DNA of 64,000 nt from Melanocharis versteri (Eukaryota; Chordata; Aves; Passeriformes; Melanocharitidae): assembly GCA_013397845.1 (NCBI GenBank), contig VZTG01000476.1, positions 405,009 through 469,008 on the forward strand, given 5' to 3'. The notes under the pieces are model-generated. The model was not told where the DNA came from, searched no databases, and was given only the letters and a program-made list of their open reading frames with translations. The translations under genes and the position numbers were made by a program. Of the stretch, positions 1 through 11,751 are shown one piece after another; within the stretch, counting starts at the first letter, position 1, and the number at the start of each line of letters is the position of its first letter.

Positions 1-1928
1 GTTTCCCTGTTAGTATGGGCAGAAATACTGACAGGTAGTGAAAATGTGGGTTTGTTCCATCGTATAACCTTGAGCACTTCGCCTTGTCGGGTTTTTTTGG
101 TGATTTCATCCAGTCTGATATGTAATCATATGCTGGCATAGCAGGGAAAAACAGATTCACACACTCACAGTTTGCATTGATAATGGGTTATACATTTGAA
201 GATATTGATCAACGGCAAGGAAAATAAATTGAAATAATGCAGGATTTGAGAAAGCTGCTGACTACAGACAACTAAGTGCTTTATTTTGGTTTGCTTGCTT
301 TGTTTTAGCTTATTTAGATACTTGGAAGGGCACAGAAAGAAATTTTTAGGTGTTCCAGAAAAAATCTATTGTGTTCTTATCTGAACGAAATTGCACACTA
401 TCAATATAAGCAAAAATATGAAACAATGAAAGCTGAGAGGACATTCTGATTGACACCTTTGAATGACACCAACATCTTATGAAGTTTAGTCATCTCTGCA
501 GAGTGGCTGATGGACCTTGATCTGTATATATCATAATGAATAGCCAACAAAAATGTGTCACTACTCTTCCTTGGTAGTATTTGAGATGTAAAAATTACCT
601 TATCACAGAAATACTCCAACTATGTGCTCCCCCTTACAGGGAAAGATAAAGTTTATTTGAAGGATGGGTATCTCATCTCTATCATCTGCTAAAGAAATAA
701 AAGATTTCTCTTTCTCAGGTAGTCAGTCTGATCCCCTTACTAGTTACTCAGATTTAATTAGGAGGAAAACCCATTTAATTATGACATAGTGGAAGGAGCT
801 CAAAGCTATATTCAGGGCTCATTTTGGAAATTTGTCAGAGAGGTCATTCAGCCCTTCACTGTCATCTCTGTTGATTTCTGGTCCCTGAATTGAATTTTCT
901 AAGAGCTGTAATGATCATCTATTACTGATAATTTTCTGTGGAGATATTTCTTTCATCCTTCTCTCATTCATTCATTTTTTAAAAATCCTTTGACTTCTCC
1001 TACCCTCACATGCTCCTTTTGCTGATGTCCTCCCCGCTTCATCACCTCTCTTCTTCCATTCTGTGTCCCTCATCATTCACCAGCCTTACTTTGGATACTG
1101 AAATCCATGTATTTGCCTTCTGCCTCACTAAATACCATGTATTTACCTACTGATGGCCATAGCTCGATCCAGTACCATTGTAAATCTCCAAAACATTGTG
1201 CTTCAGGGCAATAGAAACCCATCAGCTGCCAGCAGAATGACACTATTTATCAGCCAAATAAACACTGCTTTGGCTGCCAGGATTTGCTCTGGTCCAGTTG
1301 ATGCCCTAACTTTCATCTGACCCTTGCCCAGCATCCGAATCTCTTTCCTTGCTAACTACCGTTAAGATCTCCATCAATGGGAGTTTTTAGAAAGTGATTA
1401 ATATTTATATTTAAAAGAAAGAGGTGCATCCTGCATGGGGTTAACCCCAGAACCAAGAGAGGGATTTTGTTCAGGATCCAATATATTCCACATTCTACGG
1501 AGTGAGTATGCCAGAACCAGTTAAAAATAGCCTCTTCCATTCATTAGCGTCAGCAGACGGCCATTAATCTTCCTGAAAGTATTGATTCAAACTGCTCGTC
1601 TCCACTTTCAAGGCCCTTCACAGAGTCCCCTCTGCCCATCTATCATCCCTCCTTACACAGCTGAAAAGGTGGCTGGCTTTGGGACGAGTGGGTGACAGGA
1701 ACAAACCGGCCGCCTCCCTCACACGCTGCCCCTCGCGTCTGGAGGGAGCTGCGCACGGCGCCAGCAAAGCTCTTCCATTTGTCTCCTTTAAAAGCTTTCC
1801 TAAAGCTTCCCTTTGCCATAAGGGCTACAGAAGCATTCCAGAGTCACCCACTGTGATGGCACTGGAGCCTCTCCAGGGCAGGATCTTGCCAAGGGCCATG
1901 TTGACATTGTGTGTTTCTCCATCTCCAG
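1..1928. other. Non-coding, intron or upstream sequence
   Basis: I see no exon here. The sequence is AT-rich with a more GC-rich patch around 1690-1770. Open frames are short and lack credible splice borders. Because the first recognised exon (1929) begins at phase 0, an upstream exon ending at phase 0 must exist, but it is probably left of the window. Confidence 0.5.
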
Positions 1929-2071
1929 TATCCGCCTGTGCCAAACTGCAGTGTCCTGTCTCCTGGACTCAAAGAGCTGGAATCCAAACTCTCTGAGTTA
2001 TGCCCTACAACATTTCCCAGCACAACATTGCAGTACAGGCAGGCAATAACAAGCAAATTCTGGCTCAGGAG
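1929..2071 (+). CDS. VWDE: Internal coding exon upstream of the EGF array (phase 0 to 2)
   Basis: The acceptor is a good pyrimidine tract (tgtgtttctccatctccag) ending at 1928, and the donor is gag|gtcaag. The 143-bp exon is open from its first base and encodes about 47 residues with two cysteines, including SPGLKELESKLSELC and ending SKFWLR. It leaves two bases (AG) that join the G at 2441 to give AGG (Arg), so the junction to the next exon is in frame. This phase match is the main reason for choosing this donor over the later aaaag|gtgcag, which would leave one base. There is no recognisable domain; in the family this would fall between the VWD part and the EGF array. Residue-level homology could not be checked. 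Confidence 0.55.
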
Positions 2072-2440
2072 GTCAAGAACTGGAAGATTCACCACAAAAA
2101 AAGGTGCAGAATACCAAAACTTCATGGACTAGTGTAAGCCAAAATTAATAAAGCGGAATGGCAAGTGTTTTTGCTTGGCTGCAATTTAACCCCTGCATGT
2201 CAGCCCAGTGCTGCAGCTCAAATATTGCCTGACCTTCCCTGAGACTTGCTGCCTCAGGTGTTAAGCCACAAAAAATATATTTCAGCTAGTTCATGAACTG
2301 CCACCCTGTGAATTTCATCACTGCAGCTCCCTGTGCATCAGCGCTGGTGTCACCCACAGCAGACAACTCCATGTCATTTCTAAGCCACTTGGCATAAATG
2401 TGCCCTTAGCATCTTTGATAATTAACTCTTTTACTTCTAG
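2072..2440 (+). other. Short intron (369 bp)
   Basis: The intron runs from gtcaag to a strong acceptor (aactcttttacttctag). The downstream exon's frame stays open back to an in-frame TAA at 2262-2264, so an earlier acceptor such as tgcag at about 2326 cannot be excluded. Nothing else is recognised here. Confidence 0.5.
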
Positions 2441-3417
2441 GATTGATGTTCTGTTGTTTGCTCCAAACCAAAAGCTCTCTGTGGTTTCTTTCAACTCTAG
2501 ACCAGAAAATTTAGCTAATGTATATCTTCCTTCTGCCCTAGTTTCAAGATCTTCCCAAAGCCACATGGATTTTCCTGGGAGAAATACTGAAGATGCTGGA
2601 GGCTCTCACCAAGATGTATCTAAGACATCAAGAAATGTATTTTCCCTTCTTTCCCAAACCCAAATTCCAAGACGGGATATTACATTCTTTTTGGAAAGAA
2701 ACCCCACAGTCATTCACGCTCCATCCCTTACAACGGAAAGGATGACTTCCCAAGCTCAGACATTGTCAGAAAAACAACCTGATATGGAGTTCACAGCACC
2801 TGGGAAACAACGTTTTCTTGAGGAAAGAAGTGACACACACATCCCCCTTCTGCCCGAGGAGCCAGAGCCCAGAGCCCCAGGTGTCAGTGTGACCTCCCAC
2901 ACCCCTCCCCGTTTTAAGCAGCACAAAGAAGCTACAGCACGGACTGTTCCTCCTCATCCCAACACAAATGCGGGTCCGTTCTCTGCAAGGTCACAGACTC
3001 GTTCCAGGCATGGTTACTCTCCCAGGAAATGGCCCGGTCGAGTCGCGGTCTGGAGGAATAAACCACCCCAGGGTTTCCCAACAGGGCAGCCCAGAGCACC
3101 TGCTTTGGCAACGCGGCTCCCCTCCCCTCTCCGTTTGTTACCTCCTTCCCTGGATGCTGCTCCCCGGAGCGTTGGTGCCCCAGCAGGATCTGCTCCCGGA
3201 GCAGGGCTCCCAGCACAGCCCGCAGCAGCCAGGAAGCTGTCCAGCAGAGCAAGGGATGGTGTGCAGCTGCCAAAATCCAGCAGCAGGCTGCGCCACGAAG
3301 CCGCGTGCGCTGACCGGCCGTGTTTCGCCGGTGTGCAGTGCGAGCCAGCTGAAGATGGAGCGTTTAAATGTGGCCCTTGTCCCCCTGGATACGGCGGGGA
3401 TGGAATCACATGTGAAG
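2441..3417 (+). CDS. VWDE: Large exon: low-complexity linker plus first EGF (thrombospondin-like)
   Basis: This 977-bp exon is open throughout. It starts after ttacttctag (phase 2) and ends at gaag|gtaagg (phase 1). The first part (IDVLLFAPNQKLSVVSF) looks folded. A middle stretch of about 240 residues is rich in Ser, Thr, Pro, Arg and Gln, with no cysteine, and is probably disordered; its last third is GC-rich with Pro/Ala/Arg runs. The final 37 residues (from 3306) form a six-cysteine EGF, starting CADRPCF and containing FKCGPCPPGYGGDGITC, the pattern typical of thrombospondin/VWDE-type EGFs. A GTG at 2400 also opens this frame but lies before the acceptor and is not taken as a start. The exact left border is less sure than the right. 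Confidence 0.72.
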
Positions 3418-5535
3418 GTAAGGGAGAAAATCCTCTTTAAAACGCTCTTACAACTCCAAGTCTAAAAATTCTCCAAAGTAAAATTATTTTTTATTATAAA
3501 TTTGGAGATTTTTGTGGTTGGGACCATTGTGTTTTCAAAACCAATTATATTTCAAAATTATAAATAAAACCTATAACTTTGAAAGAGCTCTTTCTGCTTA
3601 CAAAAGTGACATATTTATTGGATACCATCTAATCCATTAAAACCAGGGACAGATTGTGATCTTGCTTAATGCCATATTTATTCTACTAAAGTCATCACAT
3701 TCAAAACCATACAAAATTTCTGAGAGAAAGAGAAAAATTGATTCTACTTCCCTATACAACACGTTCTAGGAAAAACTACTTTTTCTAATACCTTAAGAAT
3801 TACTTGTAAATATCTGTCTAATATCTTAAATACAAAAGTGAACTTGTCATCTGGAATGTGTAACATCAGAAGGGTTTTCACAATATTCTGAGTTATTTAT
3901 TAGGCACCTGAGAATCCCTCCATAAAACAATAGGATTATGCACTTTGTTGAAGCTATGAATTCCCTGACTTTGCTATCATTAATCACACCTTTTGCTGCC
4001 ATCCCTCTGATAAGTTGATATCTTAACTGGCCTTCCACTAGATGTAGCAAAAATATTTGTATCATTTATTCCCTTCTCTTTCTCGTCTGGTCTCTCATGC
4101 TTCATGCACAGAGCAGGGGGATCTCAGCCATGATCCTGGGAAGGACCTTGCTGTAAGCCAGGCTTTGTGGGGGTGTGAAGCCCCCAGCACTGCGGCAGCC
4201 CTCTGAGCTCAGAGCTCTGCAGGAGATACACTACAAAATGTACGAGAAAAGTTTACTATAATCTTAGGCACTTTAATTTTTTGCCAATTTGCACATTTCT
4301 GAAACGCTCCTCCTAAAGGATTTAGGGTTACTTGACACAAAAGTCTTTCTTTGACTTCTATTTTATACCTGGAAATGGAAAAGTACCTAACAGGTTCTGG
4401 TACTGGGCAGCTCAAAGCAAGTCTGGCCACAGAAAGGCTTCTCCTCAAAGGCCACACCCATGTGTATATGGATATTTACAGATATGGACATAAGGCTGCT
4501 GTGTGTTTAGTAGGCCCATCAGTATAGTCCTTAAACCATAAATCTGCCTTAAAATGTAAATCTGCCTCTGCCTTTTACTCGTGAGATGCTTTCTTCAATT
4601 ACTGGCATTACTGAAAATCTCCCTGGAGAGTCCTTAGGATGAAATACTTTATTACCAGCATCATTCTGCGTCTTGGGGCTTGATGACACGATGCACAAAC
4701 ATCGTTTTTTTGTCTCTCATCACTGACCACGACACCTGACTCAATAATTAGCCTGTCCCCTCTTCTGCTCCACCCCAAGCCCCCCTGCACACCTGCACCC
4801 TGGAGCACAGCCAGTGCTGTGAACAGCCCCCATTGTGCCTCCAGCCGTGGATGTCTCTTCGCACAGCAGATGCAGCTGATTCGTCATGACAGATGAGGCT
4901 GAAAAACGAGGGTAATTTCTTGGATTAAGGCCTGTCGTAACCTCAGCTATCAGCACCTTGTGATGCCCACACAGCTACACCCATTCCCTTCAAGGTAGTA
5001 GTGCCCTCTGAGAAGAGGAGGCACAAATATCGGGCAGAAAATCAAAGCTTAGATGAGACCAACATTTGCAAAATCTCCAGGCTTCAACACAACGTCCTTG
5101 GCAAGTGAGTGAAAATGTCAAGAGACTCAGACATTACTGATAGTCGTCACCATCTTATTTCACATCAAAATCCAATGAGATAAAAGAACCAGCCCGCTGA
5201 TAGCAAGATTTAATACCTTTGGATCTTGAGGGGATGTAACCTTTGTTTAATAAGAATGTCTGAATATAATCTAAAATAAGAAGTACTTTACCAAGTGGTA
5301 TGCATTTTGTGATAGAACGCAGTTTTATTTTTTTCTCCAAATGTACAGGTTCAAAACCAGACTTGCAGGACTGGTAGGAAAAAATATAAGCAGCACCCTG
5401 GAAACTAATTTCTTTTCTAAATTATATCATAACACATCTTATATCTTTAATATTATTATCCCTCTGGACAAGCCCCTCAGTGTCCTTGTCACAGTTAAGT
5501 TGCAAGTCCTGTCCCTCTGCTTTGTCACCCTGCAC

Positions 5536-5612
5536 TAGGGGTCACAGACCCACAGGACCACAGGATGGAAGAGACCCCTGAGGACCATTAGGTGTAACCT
5601 CCTACCTTCTTT
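5536..5612 (-). mobile_element. Diverged CR1 LINE 3'-end fragment
   Basis: The stretch cacaggatggaagagaccc followed by tgaggaccattaggtgtaacctcct resembles the reverse complement of the CR1 3' terminus, whose consensus reads roughly ggaagggacctctggaggtcatctagtccaac on this strand. It is short and diverged; orientation is inferred from that match. Confidence 0.45.
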
Positions 5613-8600
5613 TGGAAGAGCACAGCTAAATGTCAGTGTTTGGCTCCTATTCAGACACCTAAACTGAGATATTTTCAGATGATTTTAGCAATTTCCATCT
5701 GGATCGCTCGCTTCACTACTGACATCTGTGTTGTATGTCAGGAGTAGAACTCTGCTTTTGCTCCTCCTGCTTTGGTGTAATAAGAATTACAGGTTATCTT
5801 CCTTCTATCAGCAGCTACGTACTCTGCAGGTGAGGGGAGATGAAGCAGTTCCTCAAGGTTCTACAGCTCTTTCTCCATCCTGCACAAAGGCAATATGACC
5901 TTTTATCAGTAGCCTAATGTCAAGACTTCACAGCCAAACAGGCCAGCTTTGAAAGCTTCATTTCAGAGCAGTGTTTTGGAGACAGTCAGCATCGCCTATA
6001 CAAAAATAAAAAACAAGCAGGGGAGGTAAGGCCTGCTATAGTCCGCTGGATTCTCCCACATTTTCTCTTGCGGAAGATGCTCGCTGGCATTTATGGAGTA
6101 AGCTCAGCCAAGCGTTCCTCTGGTGATGAGGGAGGTTGCTAAATACCTAATTTTCGCTCTGAGTGCCGTTTCCAAGGATATATGCAGTAAAACCCAACGC
6201 ATTGTTACAGTCTCCTTCTAGCAGCTTTCGGGACGGCACGAATCACCTGTCAAAGAGCACTGCAGGAGCGTCAGAGCACGAGCAGAGCTCTGCACATTTC
6301 ACACATTCCGTGTGCCAGTTGAATAAAACCCGGCATTGTAACAATGCAGAACGAGCCCAAACAGGGCGTTTCTGACGTTCTGTCTGGCGTGTTACAAGCG
6401 GCACGTGTTCTGCAGCGATTTGTAACATTTGGGTCTAACGCTCTGAAATGTTTGTTAGTGTTGGTAGTCACTCCAGAGCAGCTCCTCGTCACCCTGCCTC
6501 TGTTCCCCACCCTACCAAGGTGCACAGGCCGTCACTTGAGAAGATGCTGCATCCACTGCAATAAGATTCGGTTTAAATAAGAATTTAAACTGAATTTCTG
6601 GTCATCCCTTTTGTTTTGTTTCCCTAACTCCAAGCTCCTTTGGTAGCGAGTGTCTGGTCGCTAAAACTGTACCATCAAAAAGTCAGTCTCCACTTCATAG
6701 AATACAGACAATTATTTAAAACCATTTTGGATTAGGTTGACAGCTAAGGACTGGTATCTTTCAGGTATTTCAGCAGTCATAAAAGAGCCTCAGCATTCCT
6801 GTCAAAGATAAAGTTACAATACTTTAGAAAAATATTCCTAAGAGGGTGAAGTCAGTAAAACTCTGGTATATTTTACTGGCTTTGCACCGTATTTTCTAAG
6901 GGGAGGGAAAGTCTAGAACAGTGGGAAATCTAGAACCACAGGAGTATGTTTTCTGTGGAAGAGATAAAAGCACAGCATTGCCTTGACTTGACATTACAAA
7001 ACACTCTTCAAACCAAATAATTTTCAAACACGAGAGATGGAGTAGTTGGGAAAGCATTATGACCTCACCATGTGCAGCCTTTGAACATTACCCTGTCCAC
7101 CCTTTCCAGGCCATGTCTGATTTCACAGTTTTCTATCCTATAGTCATGTCTCTCCCAAGGACCTGATATATTCACTTGTTCTTTGCAGAAAAGCTCTTCT
7201 ACAACTTTGTTTATTTATCCTTGCCTCTTAGTCTGTATCTTTTCCACTTTTATTGTAGCTTTTCTGAGCTGGGGGATCAGACCTGCCCATGATATTTAAG
7301 ATGGAGCTCACCATGGATACAGACCATAATGAAGTCTGGCATTTTGTGCTCTGCTCTTTTCCAAACAACTCCTAACACTTTATTTGGGTTTTTTTGACTG
7401 CAGATGAGCACTCAGCTGACATTTCACAAAACAAAATACATTGGTACAACCTAACCAGCACTATTGTCTGCATCTGTATTACCAATTTATTTATTCAAGT
7501 TTCTCTTGTTAATATTCCAGTTGCTATGATGACATTTCTCTCACAACTGGGCTCCAGACTGCTGGACTATTTATATATGCAATGAGTTAATTTAATTGCA
7601 GTAACACACACTTTAATCCTATGCTTCATTGCATTTATCCGTGTATCTTATATGTGAAAGAAACGCTCCAGTCCACAGCTTTTCAAAAGAAAAAACAACA
7701 ACCTAGGAACTTTCTTTTCCCTTTTTCCACGCCGCCCTTGTGCTGAACATATTAAAACTTCATCTGCACATTTAGGAAGTTAGGTTAATGCATCTTCAAA
7801 AGGAAATAAATAATGTACAATGAAACAAGGTACACTACTCTCCCTTCAGTGAAGCCTGTCCTGATCTGACTGTTGTTCAAAATTTTAAGCAGGCAATGCT
7901 CTCACAGCTCCAAGGCTGGCTTTATTTGCACAGACCCAGGGCCTCACATGTGGATGGCACAGGGAGTTACTCACTGTTGAGATGCCAAGCCATAACTCTG
8001 TCCTGGAAGACATTTGCTGATTAAGCTATGGAAAATGAGGGAAACAACACAGCATCAGGTATTCCTGAGTGCCCCCGAAGTTATTGCAGAGAAACTTATA
8101 AAAACTGTATGATCTCATTTTAATGGAAAATAGAAGTTTGGGGATATTTCCCAAAAAGCCTTTTCAAAGAAAACAATAATGCACTTCTCCATTTTCACCT
8201 CCAGATTTTAAATTGTAAGCATAAACATACGTACACTTGACAGCAAGATTGACCATTGGCAGCAATGCTTTCCTCTTTGCTGTTATTTTTTCCTAGCCAA
8301 AACTGCTTAGTATAAAAACACCACAAAACCTTTCTACAATTTAGCAAATGCTCATGGAAAAAAAGTATTCATTCCAGAAGATGAAAGATAGAAGTTTGGG
8401 AAAAGAATTTGACGCAAGCAGTGTATTTCTATTACAGTGGGAAATGTCTTTTAAGTGAATATTACTCTCGCCCTCACAGAGCAGCCAGTGCTCAGTTTTT
8501 ATCCTTTGCTATTCACCAGTAATGGAACAGTTTAAAACATTTTACTATTAAATGTCACCGTAAGAGCTAAATGTTTTAATATCCAAAATACCATGTTCTT

Positions 8601-8930
8601 TCCTGTCAGTTCAGATGCATCTCGGAATGTGCAAAGGCCAGATGGAAAGTGTTCTATTCACACGGACACACTTGCTTTAAGTGATACACACAAACCACGC
8701 TGAAATAAAGCGTAATATGCTTGAATGTCACCGTGCCTGGCACAGCACTCAGGCACCTGGAGGCTTTATGCAACCATCATCCTACAGGAAAGGCAATCAC
8801 ATTTAATGTACTTTAAAAAGAGTGGTACATTTTTCCCCAGGTTTTGTACTCCCCTTACCTCCACGCAGAGGTTATTAACCAGTTCTACCAGCTTTTAATT
8901 TCTAATTGCAAAGAAATCACTATCTCAAGT

Positions 8931-9084
8931 GGATCCAAACCCCATCCAACCTGGCCTTGGACACTTCCAGGGATGGAGCAGCCACAATTTCTCTGGGCAA
9001 CCTGTGGCAATGTCTCACCATCTGCACAGTTAATAATTTCTTCCTAATACCTAATCCAAACTTATCTACATCTATTTAGTTGTC
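8931..9084 (-). mobile_element. CR1 LINE 3' fragment
   Basis: This contains the very characteristic CR1 3' block on the minus strand: catccaacctggccttggac, then acttccagggatggagcagccac, then ctctgggcaacctgtg and ttcttcctaatacctaatcc. It is 5' truncated, as usual for CR1, and its extreme 3' end (the ATTCTATG repeats) is missing. Confidence 0.88.
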
Positions 9085-9933
9085 CAAAGATGATTTGGGT
9101 TTATCCCCTCTTTTTTCTTCTTTCTTTTTTTTTTTTTCCACAAATGTACACTTGGAATTTCATCTAAGCACATGTTGATTTGCAAATGTCTAAACCTTAT
9201 AGCCCATCCAATCAAAACTAAATTTATCTTAATGATATTCTCAGCATATACAGTATGGATCTAAAATACACCCCGTAAGTTTTCTGTTCTCAGGCAGGTC
9301 AAATCCTAAAGTTATATAATACAGCATTGAAAATTTCACCGTTAAATACCAAATACATTTCTTCAATGTTTTTTGTGTCAAAATGGTTTATTTAAAAGCA
9401 CCTTCTTGGAGCTTGTCTTTTTTACTGGAATTGGAAAATGTGGGAGGGCTTTCATTATTTTTTTGGATGGCAAAGTTCATATTCCATGGCTTGGTGACAA
9501 TCACAAAAACTGTGGAGCTCTTCAACGCAATAACTGCATTTAAATTATGTGCTTCCCCAAGAACTTGTCCTTCATTTAGCTTTCCATTTCCATAACCCAT
9601 TTTCCAGCTTTAAGACCAAAATGTGGTGCATTAAGGTTCTCTTCCTTTGTAACAATACTTAAAATGAAAGATGCTTTGTTTCAGGTCTCGTTAGCTCCAT
9701 TTTGCATTTTCCTTGGAATAACCTCACTTAGCTTCATATCCTTCATAAAAGACAAAACTCTGCCAGTGAAGTGAGCCAAAGTAGAACATTTTTCTCTGTA
9801 TTCACTTCCCACACACAAGGGAAGGTATTTTTCATCCTGCTATCTGCCTTTTTTTTTTTTCTCCAGAGGCATGAGGTGCCTCTGGCACGCATTCCTTGCT
9901 CTGCTCCTGCCACAGGACTTCTCCTTTGAGTGT

Positions 9934-10013
9934 CAGTGGTCATCCTGTCCCTTCTGTGACCATTTTGTCCCTTCAGTGGTCATCCTGTCCCTTCAGTGAT
10001 CTTCTTTCTCCTT
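9934..10013. repeat. 20-bp tandem repeat, four units
   Basis: Units begin at 9934, 9954, 9974 and 9994. The first and third are identical (cagtggtcatcctgtccctt), the second differs at a few positions, and the fourth is more diverged. This is a small intronic minisatellite. Confidence 0.8.
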
Positions 10014-10790
10014 TTTTGAGTTTGCCATACTCAATTACCTCTTATTAGAGGGTTACAAATAGAAGTGTCAGGTACCTGCCTTAGAGCTTAGGTTTAAGGG
10101 GCCGAAATTTCCAAGCTCCCTGCAAAGTAAAGCTTTTAGATTCAAAATTATCACCATTTAATAAACAAGCATGCCTTCAGCAAATAGCCTGTTTCAGGAG
10201 CTGCAGTCCTTTCCACACTCATCCTCTTTCTTCCACAGAATCACATTGCATACTGCAATAAGTCAAGAAAGCTTTATCTAATTTGCTGCTTTATCTGCAG
10301 ACTCATGCTACTCATTAAATATTAAATTTTTTGCTTAAATGTTTGCCATTTTGCTGAAAAATCCCCATACAACTCTTTTCTATCAGGAAGAAACACTTAT
10401 TCTCTGCCTTACCATGAGTTCTGACACCTGTTGAGGCTTACAGACCATCCACAAGGCAAATTTGTAGAGAGGGATGGGCAGGGTCTTGAGTATTAACTGC
10501 ATTTGTACTTCATCCATCGCTAGCCTTAAAAATATGTACTTAAAAATGTGCACGCTCAGAAGTTAAATATGATGATGTTGAAACCATTCCCTCGCAGACT
10601 TTATACAGCTGCTCATTAGTGCTGTGTTGCTAATGGGATGCCTACTGCTATCCTGCGGTGTTTTCCTCAGCCAAATTACTCGCTGGCTGAATAAAACGGG
10701 ATGGGGGAAGGAGTAACCTGTGCTGTGCTCATAACCACAGAGAATGTAATATCTGAACTGCATTTTTTCCCTCGTGTTTTGCTCTTGCAG

Positions 10791-10886
10791 CGCAGTGTGA
10801 GCCGCCGTGTGAGCATGGAGGAACTTGTCTGCCCCAAAACACCTGTTCTTGTGCCTATGGGTTTGTAGGGCCTCGATGTGAAACCA
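10791..10886 (+). CDS. VWDE: EGF-like domain 2, 96-bp phase 1-1 exon
   Basis: The exon starts after gctcttgcag and ends at acca|gtaagt. With the G carried over from 3417 it reads AQCEPPCEHGGTCLP, then NTCSCAYGFVGPRCET. All six EGF cysteines are present (C1-C3, C2-C4, C5-C6 pairing expected), and the glycine-aromatic pair before C6 is kept. There is no D/N-x-D/N-E calcium signature. Length and phase are identical to the other short EGF exons, showing they arose by exon duplication. Both splice sites are near consensus. Confidence 0.93.
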
Positions 10887-11655
10887 GTAAGTATGAACTC
10901 GCTCAGACTTTCTTCCTTACACGTTTCAATTAGCAGAAAATTACAAGATTAAAAAAAAAAAAAGCACCTTTTTTTTCTTTTTTTCCCTATATATCCTCTT
11001 AAAATGGTTATTGAATACGAAGGATAACACATCGAAGTAATACAGTAGTTATTTCAGAGCAAATATTTACCAGCAGCATTGTTTTATTATGTAAAAATAT
11101 GCACATCTAAATCAACATTTTCTACGTAAAATTGCTTCTGGAAAAACAAACAAAGAAGGATAAAAAGGTGCGTGTTATTTAAAGTAATATTTATGAAACT
11201 GGAGATTGTGGGTGAATGTAGTAATGCTAATTTTGGGAACACAAAATACCAGCCATACCTATTAGGAGTAATGTTACTCTGCAATACAAGTTGAAAAAGA
11301 GGTTCAATACAGAGAATATCTGAAAATCAGCCTTCAAACCCTCTTATATCAGCAAAACACGTGCACTTCCATCATTACAGTCCTCGCTGCTTATTTAAAT
11401 ATCAGGTTGCCCTTGAGAGGAATATAATTTTATCTATGAAGCCGAGTAGCTGGAATACTTAAAAAAGCAAAGAATTTTAGGTGTATGGCTTCTAATAGAG
11501 AAAGAAAACCAAGGAAAGGGACAGATTCCACCCTCAGTTTACCTCCTGGACTAATAGAGCCCAGTAATATTACAGTTATTGGCCGTGATAGGGCAACTTT
11601 AGGATCTGCACTGGTGTTAGTGATAAGAGATTCTGACCTTTTGTGTGTTTTCCAG
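10887..11655 (+). other. Intron of 769 bp between EGF 2 and EGF 3
   Basis: AT-rich, with an A run followed by a T run near 10951-10985. It ends in ttgtgtgttttccag. Nothing else is recognised. Confidence 0.85.
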
Positions 11656-11751
11656 TGGTGTGCAACAGGCACTGTCACAACGGGGGGGTCTGTGTGTCAC
11701 CAGATGAGTGCCAGTGCAGGCATGGGTGGAGCAGCCCCTCCTGTGAGACAG
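11656..11751 (+). CDS. VWDE: EGF-like domain 3, 96-bp phase 1-1 exon
   Basis: The acceptor is gttttccag and the donor acag|gtgagt, a near-perfect consensus. With the A carried from 10886 it reads MVCNRHCHNGGVCVSP, then DECQCRHGWSSPSCET, with all six cysteines at canonical spacing. The usual glycine before the last C-loop (GxxGxxC) is replaced by serine (GWSSPSC). The domain follows EGF 2 with no linker, so the two are expected to stack rigidly in the secreted protein. The exon also contains a run of seven G (NGGV). Confidence 0.93.

Larger units (their letters stand above)
3418..10790 (+). other. Intron of 7.4 kb between EGF 1 and EGF 2
   Basis: No exon is recognised. It holds two CR1 LINE fragments (about 5536-5612 and 8931-9084) and a four-copy 20-bp tandem repeat (9934-10013), listed separately. 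Mildly CpG-containing sequence lies around 6150-6560, without a promoter signal I can defend. It ends in the pyrimidine-rich acceptor ctcgtgttttgctcttgcag. Confidence 0.75.

Noticed and set aside
1679..1996. 105-codon plus-strand frame
   Set aside because: It overlaps the exon at 1929 in another frame and has no plausible splice borders or homology.
2400..2440. GTG/ATG near 2398-2400 as a translation start for the long frame
   Set aside because: The frame is entered by splicing at 2441 from the 1929-2071 exon with matched phase; a non-ATG start is not expected in a vertebrate internal exon.
3014..3409. 131-codon minus-strand frame over the linker/EGF 1 exon, and neighbouring minus-strand frames
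   Set aside because: Shadow of the GC-rich plus-strand exon; no domain and no splice-site support.
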